From Ancylobacter sonchi (GTDB lineage: Bacteria > Pseudomonadota > Alphaproteobacteria > Rhizobiales > Xanthobacteraceae), in contig NZ_JAHBGF010000028.1 in NCBI RefSeq assembly GCF_018390695.1, positions 62,001 to 126,000 on the forward strand: a stretch of 64,000 nt of DNA, written 5' to 3'. Shown one piece after another: positions 26,213 through 34,535 of the stretch (position 1 is its first letter; every line of letters begins with the position of its first letter). Under the pieces are notes generated by a model. The model did not search any database and was not told the origin of the DNA. It saw only the letters and a list, made by a program, of their open reading frames with translations. The position numbers and the translations under genes are program-made.

Positions 26213-26735
26213 CGGCACGCTCCTGACGCGTTCAGCTTTCTCGCTCCCCGCCCGAACGCGACTGCTGCCGAGTTCGGATCCGGCAAGGTCGAGGCCGGAA
26301 ACATCGGGCTTCGACGGAGAGGTGGCCCGCACAGCGGGCCGGTGAGGGGAGGCACCATCGGGAGGCCAAGAAGGCCCCTCATCCCAGCCCGCTCCCTAAT
26401 GGGGAGAGGGAGAAAAGGGCGCCTCTCACCTGCCCCGTGAGCCCACCACCGGCTCCCTCCTTAGCCGGCTGTCCGGCCCCTGTCACCGGATAAAGCGCTC
26501 CTCGCCAGCGATTGACCGCACATTGTTGCAATTCGAAATGCGGGAAAGTTTGGCAGATGGCGCGCTTGGCATCACGGAGAATGGCCGCTGATTGACGGGA
26601 TGTCTAGCCATATTGAATGCATAAATTGTATCAAAATACCATATTTGATGGGATTTTTGATCGTTACATTGTTGGCATGGTCGTTGCTCTCTTGTTGCAC
26701 GCCCCTCCGGGCAAACCCGCAACAAGGAGTGACCC
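26213..26735. other. Intergenic region (523 bp) with a hairpin-rich repeat-like block
   Basis: No convincing gene. Its first part (about 26320-26470) is a mosaic of inverted repeats: GGCCCGC/GCGGGCC (26324-26330 and 26334-26340), TGAGGGG with CCCCTCA, and CTCCC/GGGAG around a 'CCCCTCATCCCAGC...GGGGAGAGGGAG' pattern. It resembles the RIME/REP-type intergenic elements of Rhizobiales. The second part (26520-26730) is AT-rich and holds an imperfect dyad GCAATTCGAAATGC and a sigma-54 promoter for the nitrilase cluster. Confidence 0.5.
26672..26688 (+). promoter_or_regulatory. Sigma-54 (-24/-12) promoter of the nitrilase cluster
   Basis: TTGGCATGGTCGTTGCT matches the RpoN consensus YTGGCACG-N4-TTGCW at all but one of the conserved positions. 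The invariant GG is at 26674-26675 and GC at 26686-26687 with the required spacing. Transcription would start near 26699, about 37 nt before the first ATG, leaving room for the AAGGAG ribosome site. Sigma-54 control fits the nitrogen-starvation names of this gene family. Confidence 0.75.
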
Positions 26736-27218
26736 ATGCCCGCCGTGACCCATCCGCCCCACAAGACCGGCGACTTCTTCGTGGACTATGAGGAGAAGCT
26801 GTTCGAGGACGTCAAAGCCGCCCCCGGCGAAAAGGCGCTCGTCACCTTCCACACCGTCGCCTTCGAGGGCTCGATCGGCCTCGTCAACCTGCTCCAGGCC
26901 ACCCGGCTGCAGCGCAAGGGCTACGAGACCTCGGTGCTGCTCTACGGCCCGGGCGTCACCCTCGGCGTGCAGCGCGGCTTCCCGAAGATCGGCGACGAAG
27001 CCTTCCCCGGCCACCAGAACTTCAACAACCAGATCAAGAAGTTCATCTCCGAGGGCGGCAAGGTCTATGCCTGCCGCTTCGCGCTTCAGGCGCTGTACGG
27101 CCATGGCGAGCCCTCGCTGATCGAGGGGATCATCCCGATCAGCCCGCTCGATGTGCTCGACCTGGTGCTGATCCACAAGCGCGACAACGCCTTCATCCTC
27201 GACACCTGGACCTTGTGA
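26736..27218 (+). CDS. MSMEG_0572/Sll0783 family nitrogen-starvation response protein
   Basis: Protein of 160 residues, first gene of the nitrilase (Nit1C-type) cluster. It reads [75 protein letters not shown], characteristic of the family. DsrE-like alpha/beta features are suggested by the [11 protein letters not shown] and [10 protein letters not shown] strands. In cyanobacteria the homologue Sll0783 is strongly induced by nitrogen starvation. No catalytic role is established. The start is preceded by AAGGAG and a sigma-54 promoter. Confidence 0.85.
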   Translation: MPAVTHPPHKTGDFFVDYEEKLFEDVKAAPGEKALVTFHTVAFEGSIGLVNLLQATRLQRKGYETSVLLYGPGVTLGVQRGFPKIGDEAFPGHQNFNNQIKKFISEGGKVYACRFALQALYGHGEPSLIEGIIPISPLDVLDLVLIHKRDNAFILDTWTL

Positions 27219-27280
27219 GCGGGGCGACGCCACGGGCGCGGGCGGTCTCGCCCGCCGACCCTCTCTCGCGAGGAGCGACG

Positions 27281-28336
27281 ATGACAGAGAACCAGACCGT
27301 TCGCGCCGCCGCGGTGCAGATCGCCCCCGATCTCACCTCGCGCGCGGGCACCATGGACAAGGTGCTGAACGCCGTCACTGAAGCGGCGGGCAGGGGGGCG
27401 AAGCTCGTGGTGTTCCCGGAGACCTTCGTCCCCTGGTACCCGTATTTTTCCTTCGTGCTGCCGCCGGTGCTGTCGGGACGCGAGCATTTGCGGCTCTACG
27501 AGCAGGCCGTCACCGTGCCCGGCCCCGAGACCGAGGCGATGGCCGCCATTGCCCGGCGCCATGCCATGGTGATCGTGCTCGGCATCAACGAGCGCGATCA
27601 CGGCTCGCTCTACAACACCCAGCTGGTCTTCGACGCCGACGGCTCGCTGAAGCTCAAGCGCCGCAAGCTCACCCCGACCTTCCACGAGCGGATGATCTGG
27701 GGGCAGGGCGACGGCGCCGGCTTAAAAGTGGTCGACACCGCCGTCGGCCGGGTCGGCGCGCTGGCCTGCTGGGAGCACTACAACCCGCTCGCCCGCTACG
27801 CGCTGATGGCGCAGCACGAGGAGATCCACGTCGCGCAGTTCCCCGGCTCGCTGGTGGGGCCGATCTTCGCCGAGCAGATCGAGGTGACGATCCGCCACCA
27901 CGCGCTGGAGAGCGGCTGCTTCGTGGTCAATTCCACCGGCTGGCTCACCGAGGAGCAGATCGCCTCGGTGACGCCGGAGCCGGGCCTGCAGAACGCCCTG
28001 CGCGGCGGCTGCATGACCGCCATCGTCGGGCCGGAGGGACGGCATGTGGTGCCGCCGCTCACCTCGGGCGAGGGGCTGCTGGTCGCCGATCTCGACCTCG
28101 GCCTGATCACCAAGCGCAAGCGGATGATGGATTCGGTCGGCCACTACGCCCGGCCGGAGCTCATGCATCTGGTGCTCGATACCCGCCCCGCTCAGCCGCT
28201 GCATGTCGATGCCCCCCTCAGCCATCCAACCGAAGCCGGGAGCCACTTCGATGGAGAACGCGACGAATCCGACGCAGGATCTGCCGACCGAGCTGTTGAT
28301 CAGCGAGCTGCAATCCTTCGGCGCGCGGCTGTCTGA
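27281..28336 (+). CDS. Nitrilase, Sll0784/Nit1 subfamily
   Basis: Carbon-nitrogen hydrolase of 351 residues with an intact catalytic triad: Glu47 ([12 protein letters not shown]), Lys129 ([19 protein letters not shown]) and Cys163 ([14 protein letters not shown]). Nitrilases of this subfamily convert nitriles, and possibly cyanide-derived nitriles, to acids and ammonia. The ATG at 27281 follows GAGGAG, 62 bp after the previous gene. The C-terminal tail ([17 protein letters not shown]...) is polar and overlaps the start of the radical SAM gene by 86 bp. It acts in the cytoplasm; the natural substrate is unknown. Confidence 0.92.
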   Translation: MTENQTVRAAAVQIAPDLTSRAGTMDKVLNAVTEAAGRGAKLVVFPETFVPWYPYFSFVLPPVLSGREHLRLYEQAVTVPGPETEAMAAIARRHAMVIVLGINERDHGSLYNTQLVFDADGSLKLKRRKLTPTFHERMIWGQGDGAGLKVVDTAVGRVGALACWEHYNPLARYALMAQHEEIHVAQFPGSLVGPIFAEQIEVTIRHHALESGCFVVNSTGWLTEEQIASVTPEPGLQNALRGGCMTAIVGPEGRHVVPPLTSGEGLLVADLDLGLITKRKRMMDSVGHYARPELMHLVLDTRPAQPLHVDAPLSHPTEAGSHFDGERDESDAGSADRAVDQRAAILRRAAV

Positions 28337-29381
28337 CCCCAGGGTCGGCGCCGAGAGCCGGCGCGGCGGCGCCGGTCCCTCCGACCACAAGGCGCTGACG
28401 CTGGACGGCATGACGGTGATGGTGCCCGTGCACACCGCGCCGGCCTTCGACAGTCCCTATGTCGTCGAGAAGCCGGACGCGGCCGGCCGCAGCCAGATCA
28501 TCCGCGACGGCCGCAAGGTCGGCGAGGTGAGCTTCCCGGCGCGGCCGCGCTTCTACGACCTGACCACCGCCGACGGCATCCCCTACAACAAGATCGCCGT
28601 GCTGCACGGGCGCGACGTGCTGGCCACCACGGTGCTGCAGACCTGCATCCGCTACCAGAGCCGCATCAAGACCTGTCAGTTCTGCTCCATCGGCCAGTCG
28701 CTGGCGGCCGGGCGCACCATCGCCCACAAGACGCCGGAGCAACTCGCCGAGGTGGCGAAGGCGGCGGTCGAGCTCGACGGCGTCAAGCACATGGTGATGA
28801 CCACCGGCACGCCGAAGGGCGACGATCGCGGCTGCGCCATCCTCGCCGACAGCGTCCGGGCGGTGAAGGCGGCGGTGGACCTGCCGGTGCAGGTGCAGAG
28901 CGAGCCGCCGGAGGATTTCGGCTGGTTCCAGCGGCTGAAGGAGGCCGGGGCCGACGCGCTCGGCATGCATCTGGAGGCCGTCACCCCGGAGGTGCGCCAG
29001 CGCATCATGCCGGGCAAGGCGCAGGTGTCGGTCGAAAAATACATGGAGGCGTTCGCCGCCTCGGTGCCGGTGTTCGGGCGGGGGCAGGTCTCGACCTACA
29101 TCCTCGCCGGGCTCGGCGACACGCCGGAGGCGATCCTTTCCCTCTCGGAAAAGCTGATCGCGCTCGGCGTCTACCCCTTCGTGGTGCCGTTCGTGCCGAT
29201 CTCCGGCACGCCGTTGGAGAGCCACCCGACGCCGTCCTCCGCCTTTATGAACTCCATCCTCGCGCCGCTGTCGCGGATGCTGGTCGATGGCGGGCTGAAG
29301 GCCACCGACATCAAGGCCGGTTGCGGACGCTGCGGCGCCTGCTCGGCGCTGGCCACCTATGAGCGGAAGCTGGCGCCATGA
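28251..29381 (+). CDS. Radical SAM protein, MSMEG_0568 family
   Basis: Protein of 376 residues. The [4Fe-4S] motif is C132-x9-C142-x2-C145 ([19 protein letters not shown]), not the usual Cx3Cx2C. The following TIM-barrel features include [63 protein letters not shown] and [17 protein letters not shown]. The C-terminus carries another cysteine triplet C358GRC361GAC364, a possible second cluster or a substrate-binding site. It resembles biotin-synthase-like radical SAM enzymes of the nitrilase cluster. The ATG at 28251 lies inside the nitrilase gene, and the stop overlaps the next gene (ATGA). Confidence 0.9.
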   Translation: MENATNPTQDLPTELLISELQSFGARLSDPRVGAESRRGGAGPSDHKALTLDGMTVMVPVHTAPAFDSPYVVEKPDAAGRSQIIRDGRKVGEVSFPARPRFYDLTTADGIPYNKIAVLHGRDVLATTVLQTCIRYQSRIKTCQFCSIGQSLAAGRTIAHKTPEQLAEVAKAAVELDGVKHMVMTTGTPKGDDRGCAILADSVRAVKAAVDLPVQVQSEPPEDFGWFQRLKEAGADALGMHLEAVTPEVRQRIMPGKAQVSVEKYMEAFAASVPVFGRGQVSTYILAGLGDTPEAILSLSEKLIALGVYPFVVPFVPISGTPLESHPTPSSAFMNSILAPLSRMLVDGGLKATDIKAGCGRCGACSALATYERKLAP

Positions 29382-29947
29382 TCATCGAAGAGGACCTCAT
29401 CGATGGTGGAACCACCCTTCCGCAGCCCTTCGTCTCCAGCGCCTATCAGGTGAAGTTCGCCGCCTCGCGCTGGGAGCGCGAGGGGTCCTACGCCCTGCGC
29501 CGCGCGGTGTTCTGCGCCGAGCAGGGGCTGTTCGCCGGCGACGACCGCGACGGCATCGACGACTACGCCATTCCCATCGTCGCGCTGGCGATGATGGGCG
29601 TGGTCGCCGACCGGGTGGTCGGCACGGTGCGCATCCATGAAGAGAGCCCCGGCACCTGGTGGGGGTCGCGGCTCGCGGTCGATGCCGACTACCGGCGCAT
29701 CGGCGCGCTCGGCGCGACGCTGATCAAGCTCGCCGTCTCCTCGGCCCACGCCATGGGCTGCCGGACCTTCCTCGCCCATGTGCAGGAACAGAACGCGCTG
29801 CTGTTCCGCCGGCTGCACTGGCGCATCGTCGAGGAGGTGGAGCTGCACGGCCGCAGGCATTTCCGCATGCAGGCGGACCTCGCGCACTACCCGCCCTGCT
29901 TCTCGCCCGAATGGGGCTTCACCGCCCTGCCGCGAAAGGTGGCCTGA
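29378..29947 (+). CDS. GNAT-family protein of the nitrilase cluster (MSMEG_0567/Sll0786 N-terminal type)
   Basis: Protein of 189 residues. FAASRWEREGSYALRRAVFCAEQGLFAGDDRDGIDDYAIPIVAL starts the acyltransferase fold, and SRLAVDADYRRIGALGATLIKLAVSSAHAMGCRTFLAHVQEQNALLFRRLHW is the CoA-binding core. In several organisms this domain is fused to the AIR-synthase-like domain encoded by the next gene; here they are separate, one nucleotide apart. The acyl acceptor is unknown. The start overlaps the radical SAM stop (ATGA). Confidence 0.85.
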   Translation: MIIEEDLIDGGTTLPQPFVSSAYQVKFAASRWEREGSYALRRAVFCAEQGLFAGDDRDGIDDYAIPIVALAMMGVVADRVVGTVRIHEESPGTWWGSRLAVDADYRRIGALGATLIKLAVSSAHAMGCRTFLAHVQEQNALLFRRLHWRIVEEVELHGRRHFRMQADLAHYPPCFSPEWGFTALPRKVA

Positions 29948-29948
29948 G

Positions 29949-30935
29949 ATGAATGCTCCCGCCTTCGCCGCCCTCGTCGACGAATTGCGCGCCAATGCCG
30001 GCCTCAAGGCCAAGGCGGAGATCGGCGAGGTGGCGGCGCGGCTCGGACTGTCCGGCGCTCAGGTGCCGGTCGGCGACGACTGCGCCGCCATCCCGGACGG
30101 CGACGGGCACCTGCTGTTCGCCATCGAGGGCTTCATCAACGGCTTCGTCGCCGCCGATCCGTGGTTCGCCGGCTGGTGCGGGGTGATGGTGAACCTGTCC
30201 GACATCGCCGCCATGGGCGGGCGCCCGCTCGCCGTGGTCGACGCGGTGTGGGCGAAGGACGCTGACAGCGCGGGCGCGGTGCTCGACGGCATGCGCGCGG
30301 CCTCGCAGGCCTATGGCGTGCCGATCGTCGGCGGCCATTCCAATCTGCACACGGCTCAGGAGCAGCTGGCGGTGGCGGTGCTGGGGCGGGCCGGCACGCG
30401 GCTGCTGACCAGCTTCGACGCCCGCCCCGGCGAGGTGCTGATCGCCGCCATCGACCAGCGCGGCGACTATCGCGCGCCGTTCGACAACTGGCAGGCCGCC
30501 TTGGCCGCCCCGCCCGAGCGGCTGCGTGCTGATCTCGCGCTGCTGCCGGGGATCGCCGAGAAGGGGTTGTCCCGTGCCGCCAAGGACATCAGTCAGGCCG
30601 GCCTCGTCGGCACGGCGGTGATGCTGGCGGAATGCTCGGAGGTCGGCATCGCTATCGACCTCGACGCCATCCCGCTGCCGGAAGGCGTCGCGCTGGCGCG
30701 CTGGCTGCGCAGCTTCCCGAGCTTCGGCTTCCTGATTACGGCGGCGACGGCGGACGTGCCGACGATCCTCTCTCTGTTCGCCGCGCGGGAGATCTCGGCC
30801 GCCGCCATCGGCACGGTCTCCGCCGGTCATGCGGTCAGCGTGTCGAGCGGCCCGCACCGCGCGGTCATCCGCGACTATGCCGCCGACCGCCTGATGGGCC
30901 TCGGCGCGACCCTCGACGTACGGGAGATGGCGTGA
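29949..30935 (+). CDS. AIR synthase-related protein, Sll0787 family
   Basis: Protein of 328 residues related to PurM/ThiL/SelD-type ATP-binding enzymes: VGDDCAAIPDGDGHLLFAIEGFI (aspartate/glycine ATP-metal loop), MVNLSDIAAMGGRPLAVVDAVW, VPIVGGHSNLHTAQEQLAVAVLG and AAKDISQAGLVGTAVMLAECS. Relatives phosphorylate or dehydrate substrates with ATP, so it may activate an intermediate in the cluster's pathway. It starts 1 nt after the GNAT gene and its stop overlaps the glycosyltransferase start (TGATG). Confidence 0.9.
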   Translation: MNAPAFAALVDELRANAGLKAKAEIGEVAARLGLSGAQVPVGDDCAAIPDGDGHLLFAIEGFINGFVAADPWFAGWCGVMVNLSDIAAMGGRPLAVVDAVWAKDADSAGAVLDGMRAASQAYGVPIVGGHSNLHTAQEQLAVAVLGRAGTRLLTSFDARPGEVLIAAIDQRGDYRAPFDNWQAALAAPPERLRADLALLPGIAEKGLSRAAKDISQAGLVGTAVMLAECSEVGIAIDLDAIPLPEGVALARWLRSFPSFGFLITAATADVPTILSLFAAREISAAAIGTVSAGHAVSVSSGPHRAVIRDYAADRLMGLGATLDVREMA

Positions 30936-32095
30936 TGGCCTCTCTGCGCATCGCGGTACTCACCCACTCGACCAATCCGCGCGGCGGCGTGGTGCATGCC
31001 CTGTCGCTCTGCGAGGCGCTCGCTGCGCTCGGTCACCGGCCGGTGCTGCACGCGCCGGACGCGAAGGGCGCCAGCTTCTTCCGCGCGCCGGCCTGCGAGG
31101 CGGTGGCGTTCAAGGTCGGCCCGGCGCCGGCCGGCATGGCCGAGATGGTCGAGCAGCGCATCTCCGATTACGTCGACCATTTCGAGCGCGCCGGCACCGA
31201 CGGATTCGACCTGTTCCACGCCCATGACGGCATTTCCGGCAACGCGCTGGCGAAGCTGAAGCAGCGGGGCATCATCCCCGGCTTCGCGCGCACCGTGCAT
31301 CACATCGACAGCTTCGGCGATCCGCGCCTTGCCGCCCTGCAGGAACGGGCGATCCGGGCGGCGGATGGCTGGTTCACTGTGAGCCGCCTCTGGCAGGCGC
31401 ATCTTGCCGAGGCCTACGGCATCGCCGCGGCGCTCACCGGCAACGGCGTCGATGCCGGCCGCTTCCAGCCGCAGCCCGATGGGTCCGAGGCCGAATTGCG
31501 CGCCCGGCTCGGCCTCGGCGCCGGCCCCATCCTGCTCGCGGTCGGCGGCATCGAGGCGCGCAAGAACACCGTGCGCATCCTCGACGCCTTCCTGCAATTG
31601 CGCGCCTTGCATCCGAAGGCCGAGCTGGTCGTCGCCGGCGGCGCCTCGCTGCTCGACCACGGCGCCTACCAGGCCGAGTTCCGCGCCATGCTGGCGCTGC
31701 ACGGCGCGCAGGGCGTCCATGTCACGGGCCCGCTCGCCGATGCCGACATGGCGCGGCTCTACCGGCTCGCCGACGCGCTCGTCTTCGCCTCGGTGAAGGA
31801 GGGCTTCGGCCTGTGCGTGCTGGAGGCGATGGCCTCCGGCCTGCCGGTGGTGGTCTCCCGCATCGCGCCCTTCACCGAATATCTCGCCGACGACGAGGCG
31901 ATCTGGTGCGACCCGCAGCGTCCCGCCTCGATCGCCGACGCCATGGCGCTCGCCTTGCGGCCGGGCACGCGCGCGACCTTCGCCCCGCGCGGGCTGGCGG
32001 TGGCCGTCCGCCACGACTGGGCGCGCGTCGCCCGCGCCCACCTGCCCCTCTACACACGCCTCGCGGAGACCGCCCGGAGATCGCTACATGCCTGA
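30935..32095 (+). CDS. Glycosyltransferase, MSMEG_0565 family (GT4)
   Basis: GT-B glycosyltransferase of 386 residues. The N-terminal Rossmann domain (RIAVLTHSTNPRGGVVHALSLCEALAALGHRPVLHAP) is followed by LFHAHDGISGNAL and the C-terminal donor domain with VGGIEARKNTVRILDAFLQL and EGFGLCVLEAMASGLPVVVSRIAPF (E-x7-E motif). Its presence implies the cluster makes a glycosylated product. No signal or membrane segment is present. It overlaps both neighbours. Confidence 0.9.
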   Translation: MASLRIAVLTHSTNPRGGVVHALSLCEALAALGHRPVLHAPDAKGASFFRAPACEAVAFKVGPAPAGMAEMVEQRISDYVDHFERAGTDGFDLFHAHDGISGNALAKLKQRGIIPGFARTVHHIDSFGDPRLAALQERAIRAADGWFTVSRLWQAHLAEAYGIAAALTGNGVDAGRFQPQPDGSEAELRARLGLGAGPILLAVGGIEARKNTVRILDAFLQLRALHPKAELVVAGGASLLDHGAYQAEFRAMLALHGAQGVHVTGPLADADMARLYRLADALVFASVKEGFGLCVLEAMASGLPVVVSRIAPFTEYLADDEAIWCDPQRPASIADAMALALRPGTRATFAPRGLAVAVRHDWARVARAHLPLYTRLAETARRSLHA

Positions 32096-32393
32096 GATGC
32101 GCTTCACCATCGCCTGGCCGGACGGCGCGAGCGAAGACTGCTACTCGCCCTCGCTGGTCATCCGCGACCATCTCGCCGAGGGGGCGGTCTATCCGCTCGC
32201 CGATTTCATGGCCCGCGCCCGCACCGCGCTCACCATCGCCTCCGACCGGGTGGCGGCCAAATACGGCCATCCCTGCTCGCTGGCGCTCGGCCAGCTCGAC
32301 CGGCTCGAACGCCGGGCCGCCGGTTTCAAGGACCAGCCGCAGGCCGAAGTCGCCTGCCTCCGCTTCCAGCTCCCGCAAGGATTTGCCCGATGA
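32088..32393 (+). CDS. MSMEG_0570 family nitrogen-starvation response protein
   Basis: Protein of 101 residues: MPEMRFTIAWPDGASEDCYSPSLVIRDHLAEGAVYPLADFMARARTALTIASDRVAAKYGHPCSLALGQL. The RFTIAWPDG start and CYSPSLVIRDHL block mark the small family found beside the nitrilase-cluster flavin oxidoreductase. No enzymatic motif is evident; it may be an accessory or carrier-like subunit. Its start overlaps the glycosyltransferase by 8 nt and its stop overlaps the next ATG by 4 nt. Confidence 0.85.
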   Translation: MPEMRFTIAWPDGASEDCYSPSLVIRDHLAEGAVYPLADFMARARTALTIASDRVAAKYGHPCSLALGQLDRLERRAAGFKDQPQAEVACLRFQLPQGFAR

Positions 32394-33652
32394 ACCCCAG
32401 CACCGCGCATTACCGCGCCATCGTCGTCGGTGGCGGCCAGGCCGGCCTTTCCGCCTCCTACCACCTCACTGAAGCCGGCATCGACCATCTCGTGATCGAG
32501 AAGAAGACCGCCATGCACAAATGGCGCGACGAGCGCTGGGATGCCTTCTGCCTGGTGACGCCGAACTGGCAGTGCCAGCTGCCCGGCCATCCCTATGATG
32601 GCGACGATCCCAACGGCTTCATGGTGAAGGACCAGATCCTCGGCTATCTCGACCGCTTCCGGGCCAAGGTGAAGCCGCCGATCCTTGAGCACACCGCCGT
32701 GTCGGCGGTGGAGCGGCACGGCAGCGGCTTCCGCGTCGAGACCTCGGCGGGGAGCTTCACCGCCGACGCGGTTATTCTCGCCACCAGCCTCTATGGCACG
32801 CCGTCGATCCCCCGCGCCGCCGAGCGGCTGCCGGACGACATCGTGCAGATGCACACCGTCGATTACCGCAACGCCGACGCCCTGCCGCCGGGTGCGGTGA
32901 TGGTGGTTGGCTCGGGCCAGTCCGGAGCGCAGATCGCCGAGGACCTGCACCTTTCCGGCCGCAAGGTGCACCTCGCCACCGGCAACGCGCCGCGCTGCGC
33001 CCGCTTCTATCGTGGCCGCGACGTGGTGGACTGGCTGTGGGACATCGGCCAGTACGCCATCACCATCGCCGATGACGGCATGGGCAAGAAGCGGCACGAC
33101 ACCAACCACTACCTCACCGGCCGCGACGGCGGGCGCGACATCGACCTGCGCCGCTTCGCCCTCGACGGCATGGCGCTCTATGGCCGGGTGCAGGGTGTCT
33201 CCGGCGGCCGGATGCGGTTTGCCGCCGACCTCAAGGCCAATCTCGACGCCGCCGACAAGGTCTATAACGGCATCAACGCGCTGATCGACCGCCACATCGC
33301 CGACAAGGCTATCGAGGCGCCGCCGGCCTCGGTCTATGTCCCGCTGTGGGAGCCGGCAGAGGAGCCGGCCGAGCTCGACCTGAAGCAGGCCGGCATCACC
33401 AGCGTCATCTGGGCCACCGGCTTCCGGCCGGACTGGTCCTTTGTCGGCCTGCCGATCTTCGACGGCACCGGCTATCCGGTGCAGCGGCGCGGCGTCACCC
33501 ATGTGCCCGGCCTCTATGTGCTCGGCCTGCCCTGGCTGTGGACCTGGGGCTCGGGGCGCTTCCTCGGCGTCGCCGCCGATGCCGAGCATGTGGTGGAGCA
33601 TCTCGTGGGCGCGGTGTCGGCGCCGCGCCAGCTGCTCGCGCAGGCGGGGTGA
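32390..33652 (+). CDS. FAD-dependent oxidoreductase, MSMEG_0569 family
   Basis: Flavin monooxygenase-like protein of 420 residues. The FAD-binding GGGQAG is at residues 14-19 (AIVVGGGQAGLSASYHL), and the second nucleotide-binding motif GSGQSG is at 174-179 (VMVVGSGQSGAQIAEDL), as in YUCCA/TrkA-type monooxygenases using NADPH. VIWATGFRPDWSFV is the conserved ATG motif near the C-terminus. It could hydroxylate an amine or nitrile-related intermediate; the substrate is not established. Confidence 0.9.
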   Translation: MNPSTAHYRAIVVGGGQAGLSASYHLTEAGIDHLVIEKKTAMHKWRDERWDAFCLVTPNWQCQLPGHPYDGDDPNGFMVKDQILGYLDRFRAKVKPPILEHTAVSAVERHGSGFRVETSAGSFTADAVILATSLYGTPSIPRAAERLPDDIVQMHTVDYRNADALPPGAVMVVGSGQSGAQIAEDLHLSGRKVHLATGNAPRCARFYRGRDVVDWLWDIGQYAITIADDGMGKKRHDTNHYLTGRDGGRDIDLRRFALDGMALYGRVQGVSGGRMRFAADLKANLDAADKVYNGINALIDRHIADKAIEAPPASVYVPLWEPAEEPAELDLKQAGITSVIWATGFRPDWSFVGLPIFDGTGYPVQRRGVTHVPGLYVLGLPWLWTWGSGRFLGVAADAEHVVEHLVGAVSAPRQLLAQAG

Positions 33653-33656
33653 CGCC

Positions 33657-34496
33657 ATGAGCTTCGATCTTCCCGCGCATCGCCTCGTCACCGAGCCGGC
33701 CCTCGAGACCGTGGTGCGGCTGGGCATGCCGCATCTGGCGCCGCAGGGCCTGTCCGAGAGCTGGCTGCTCAAGCGGCTCGGCGACCTGCACTGGCAGATG
33801 CTCGCCGCCCGGCTCGGCCGCCCGGCCTCGGCGGTCGAGGATCGCGAGGGCAACCGCGTCTATGCCGCGTTCCGCCAGCTGCGGCTGGAGGCGGCCCGCC
33901 TCGACCGCGCAGGGGAGGACGACGCGCTGGTCATCCGCTCGCGCCTGTGGCGGCTGACACGCACCCAGCTGATCAGCCGCCACGCGCTGGAGATCGGCGG
34001 CGAAGCACTGGGACGGGTGACGCTGGTCTCGGCCTTCATCCGCCGCGAGGGGGGCTCCAACCGGAGGGTCTGCCGGGTCGAGGTGCCCGGCCTCGCCGAA
34101 CTGCCGCTGTGGGGGCCTCCGCAGCCGGACGCGCCGTCGCTGGGCGAGGGGGCGGAGCCGTCGGCGGAGTTCTCCTTCACGCCGTGCCCGCCGGAGGATT
34201 TCAACGGCGCCGGCTTCCTGTATTTCCCCGCTTACGTCGCCATCGTCGAGCGCGCGCTCCACGCCGCCGGATGGATGCCGCCGGCTGGCCTGCCGGTGCG
34301 CGAGCGCACGGTCCGCTTCCACGCCAATCTCGATCCCGGCGACCGCGTCGAGGTCCGCACGCATCTGCTGCCCGCGGCATCGGGCGAACTGCATGTCGCC
34401 TCGCTGCTGTGCCGGGGCTCGGATGGTGCGCGGATGGCGGAGATCGTCACCCGCCGTCATGGCGCCGTCGCTCCAGCACCGCTACAAGCCATCTAG
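33657..34496 (+). CDS. LnmK-like / Pnap_2097 family biosynthetic protein
   Basis: Protein of 279 residues that I match to the LnmK N-terminal-like, Pnap_2097-type family (double hot-dog fold). Key stretches are MPHLAPQGLSESWLLKRLGDLHWQMLAARLG, FTPCPPEDFNGAGFLYFPAYVAIVERAL and VRERTVRFHANLDPGDRVEVRTHLLP. LnmK is an acyltransferase/decarboxylase that loads an acyl group on a carrier protein in leinamycin biosynthesis. In this position it suggests an acyl-CoA or acyl-carrier step in the cluster. It starts 4 bp after the flavin enzyme gene. Confidence 0.75.
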   Translation: MSFDLPAHRLVTEPALETVVRLGMPHLAPQGLSESWLLKRLGDLHWQMLAARLGRPASAVEDREGNRVYAAFRQLRLEAARLDRAGEDDALVIRSRLWRLTRTQLISRHALEIGGEALGRVTLVSAFIRREGGSNRRVCRVEVPGLAELPLWGPPQPDAPSLGEGAEPSAEFSFTPCPPEDFNGAGFLYFPAYVAIVERALHAAGWMPPAGLPVRERTVRFHANLDPGDRVEVRTHLLPAASGELHVASLLCRGSDGARMAEIVTRRHGAVAPAPLQAI

Positions 34497-34535
34497 GCGC
34501 GGGCCGGCATCCGGCCGCGACAGGGGGAGGCGGAG

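Noticed and set aside
26483-26764. 93-codon minus-strand frame upstream of the nitrilase cluster
   Set aside because: It crosses the sigma-54 promoter and the AT-rich leader and shows no protein-like pattern.
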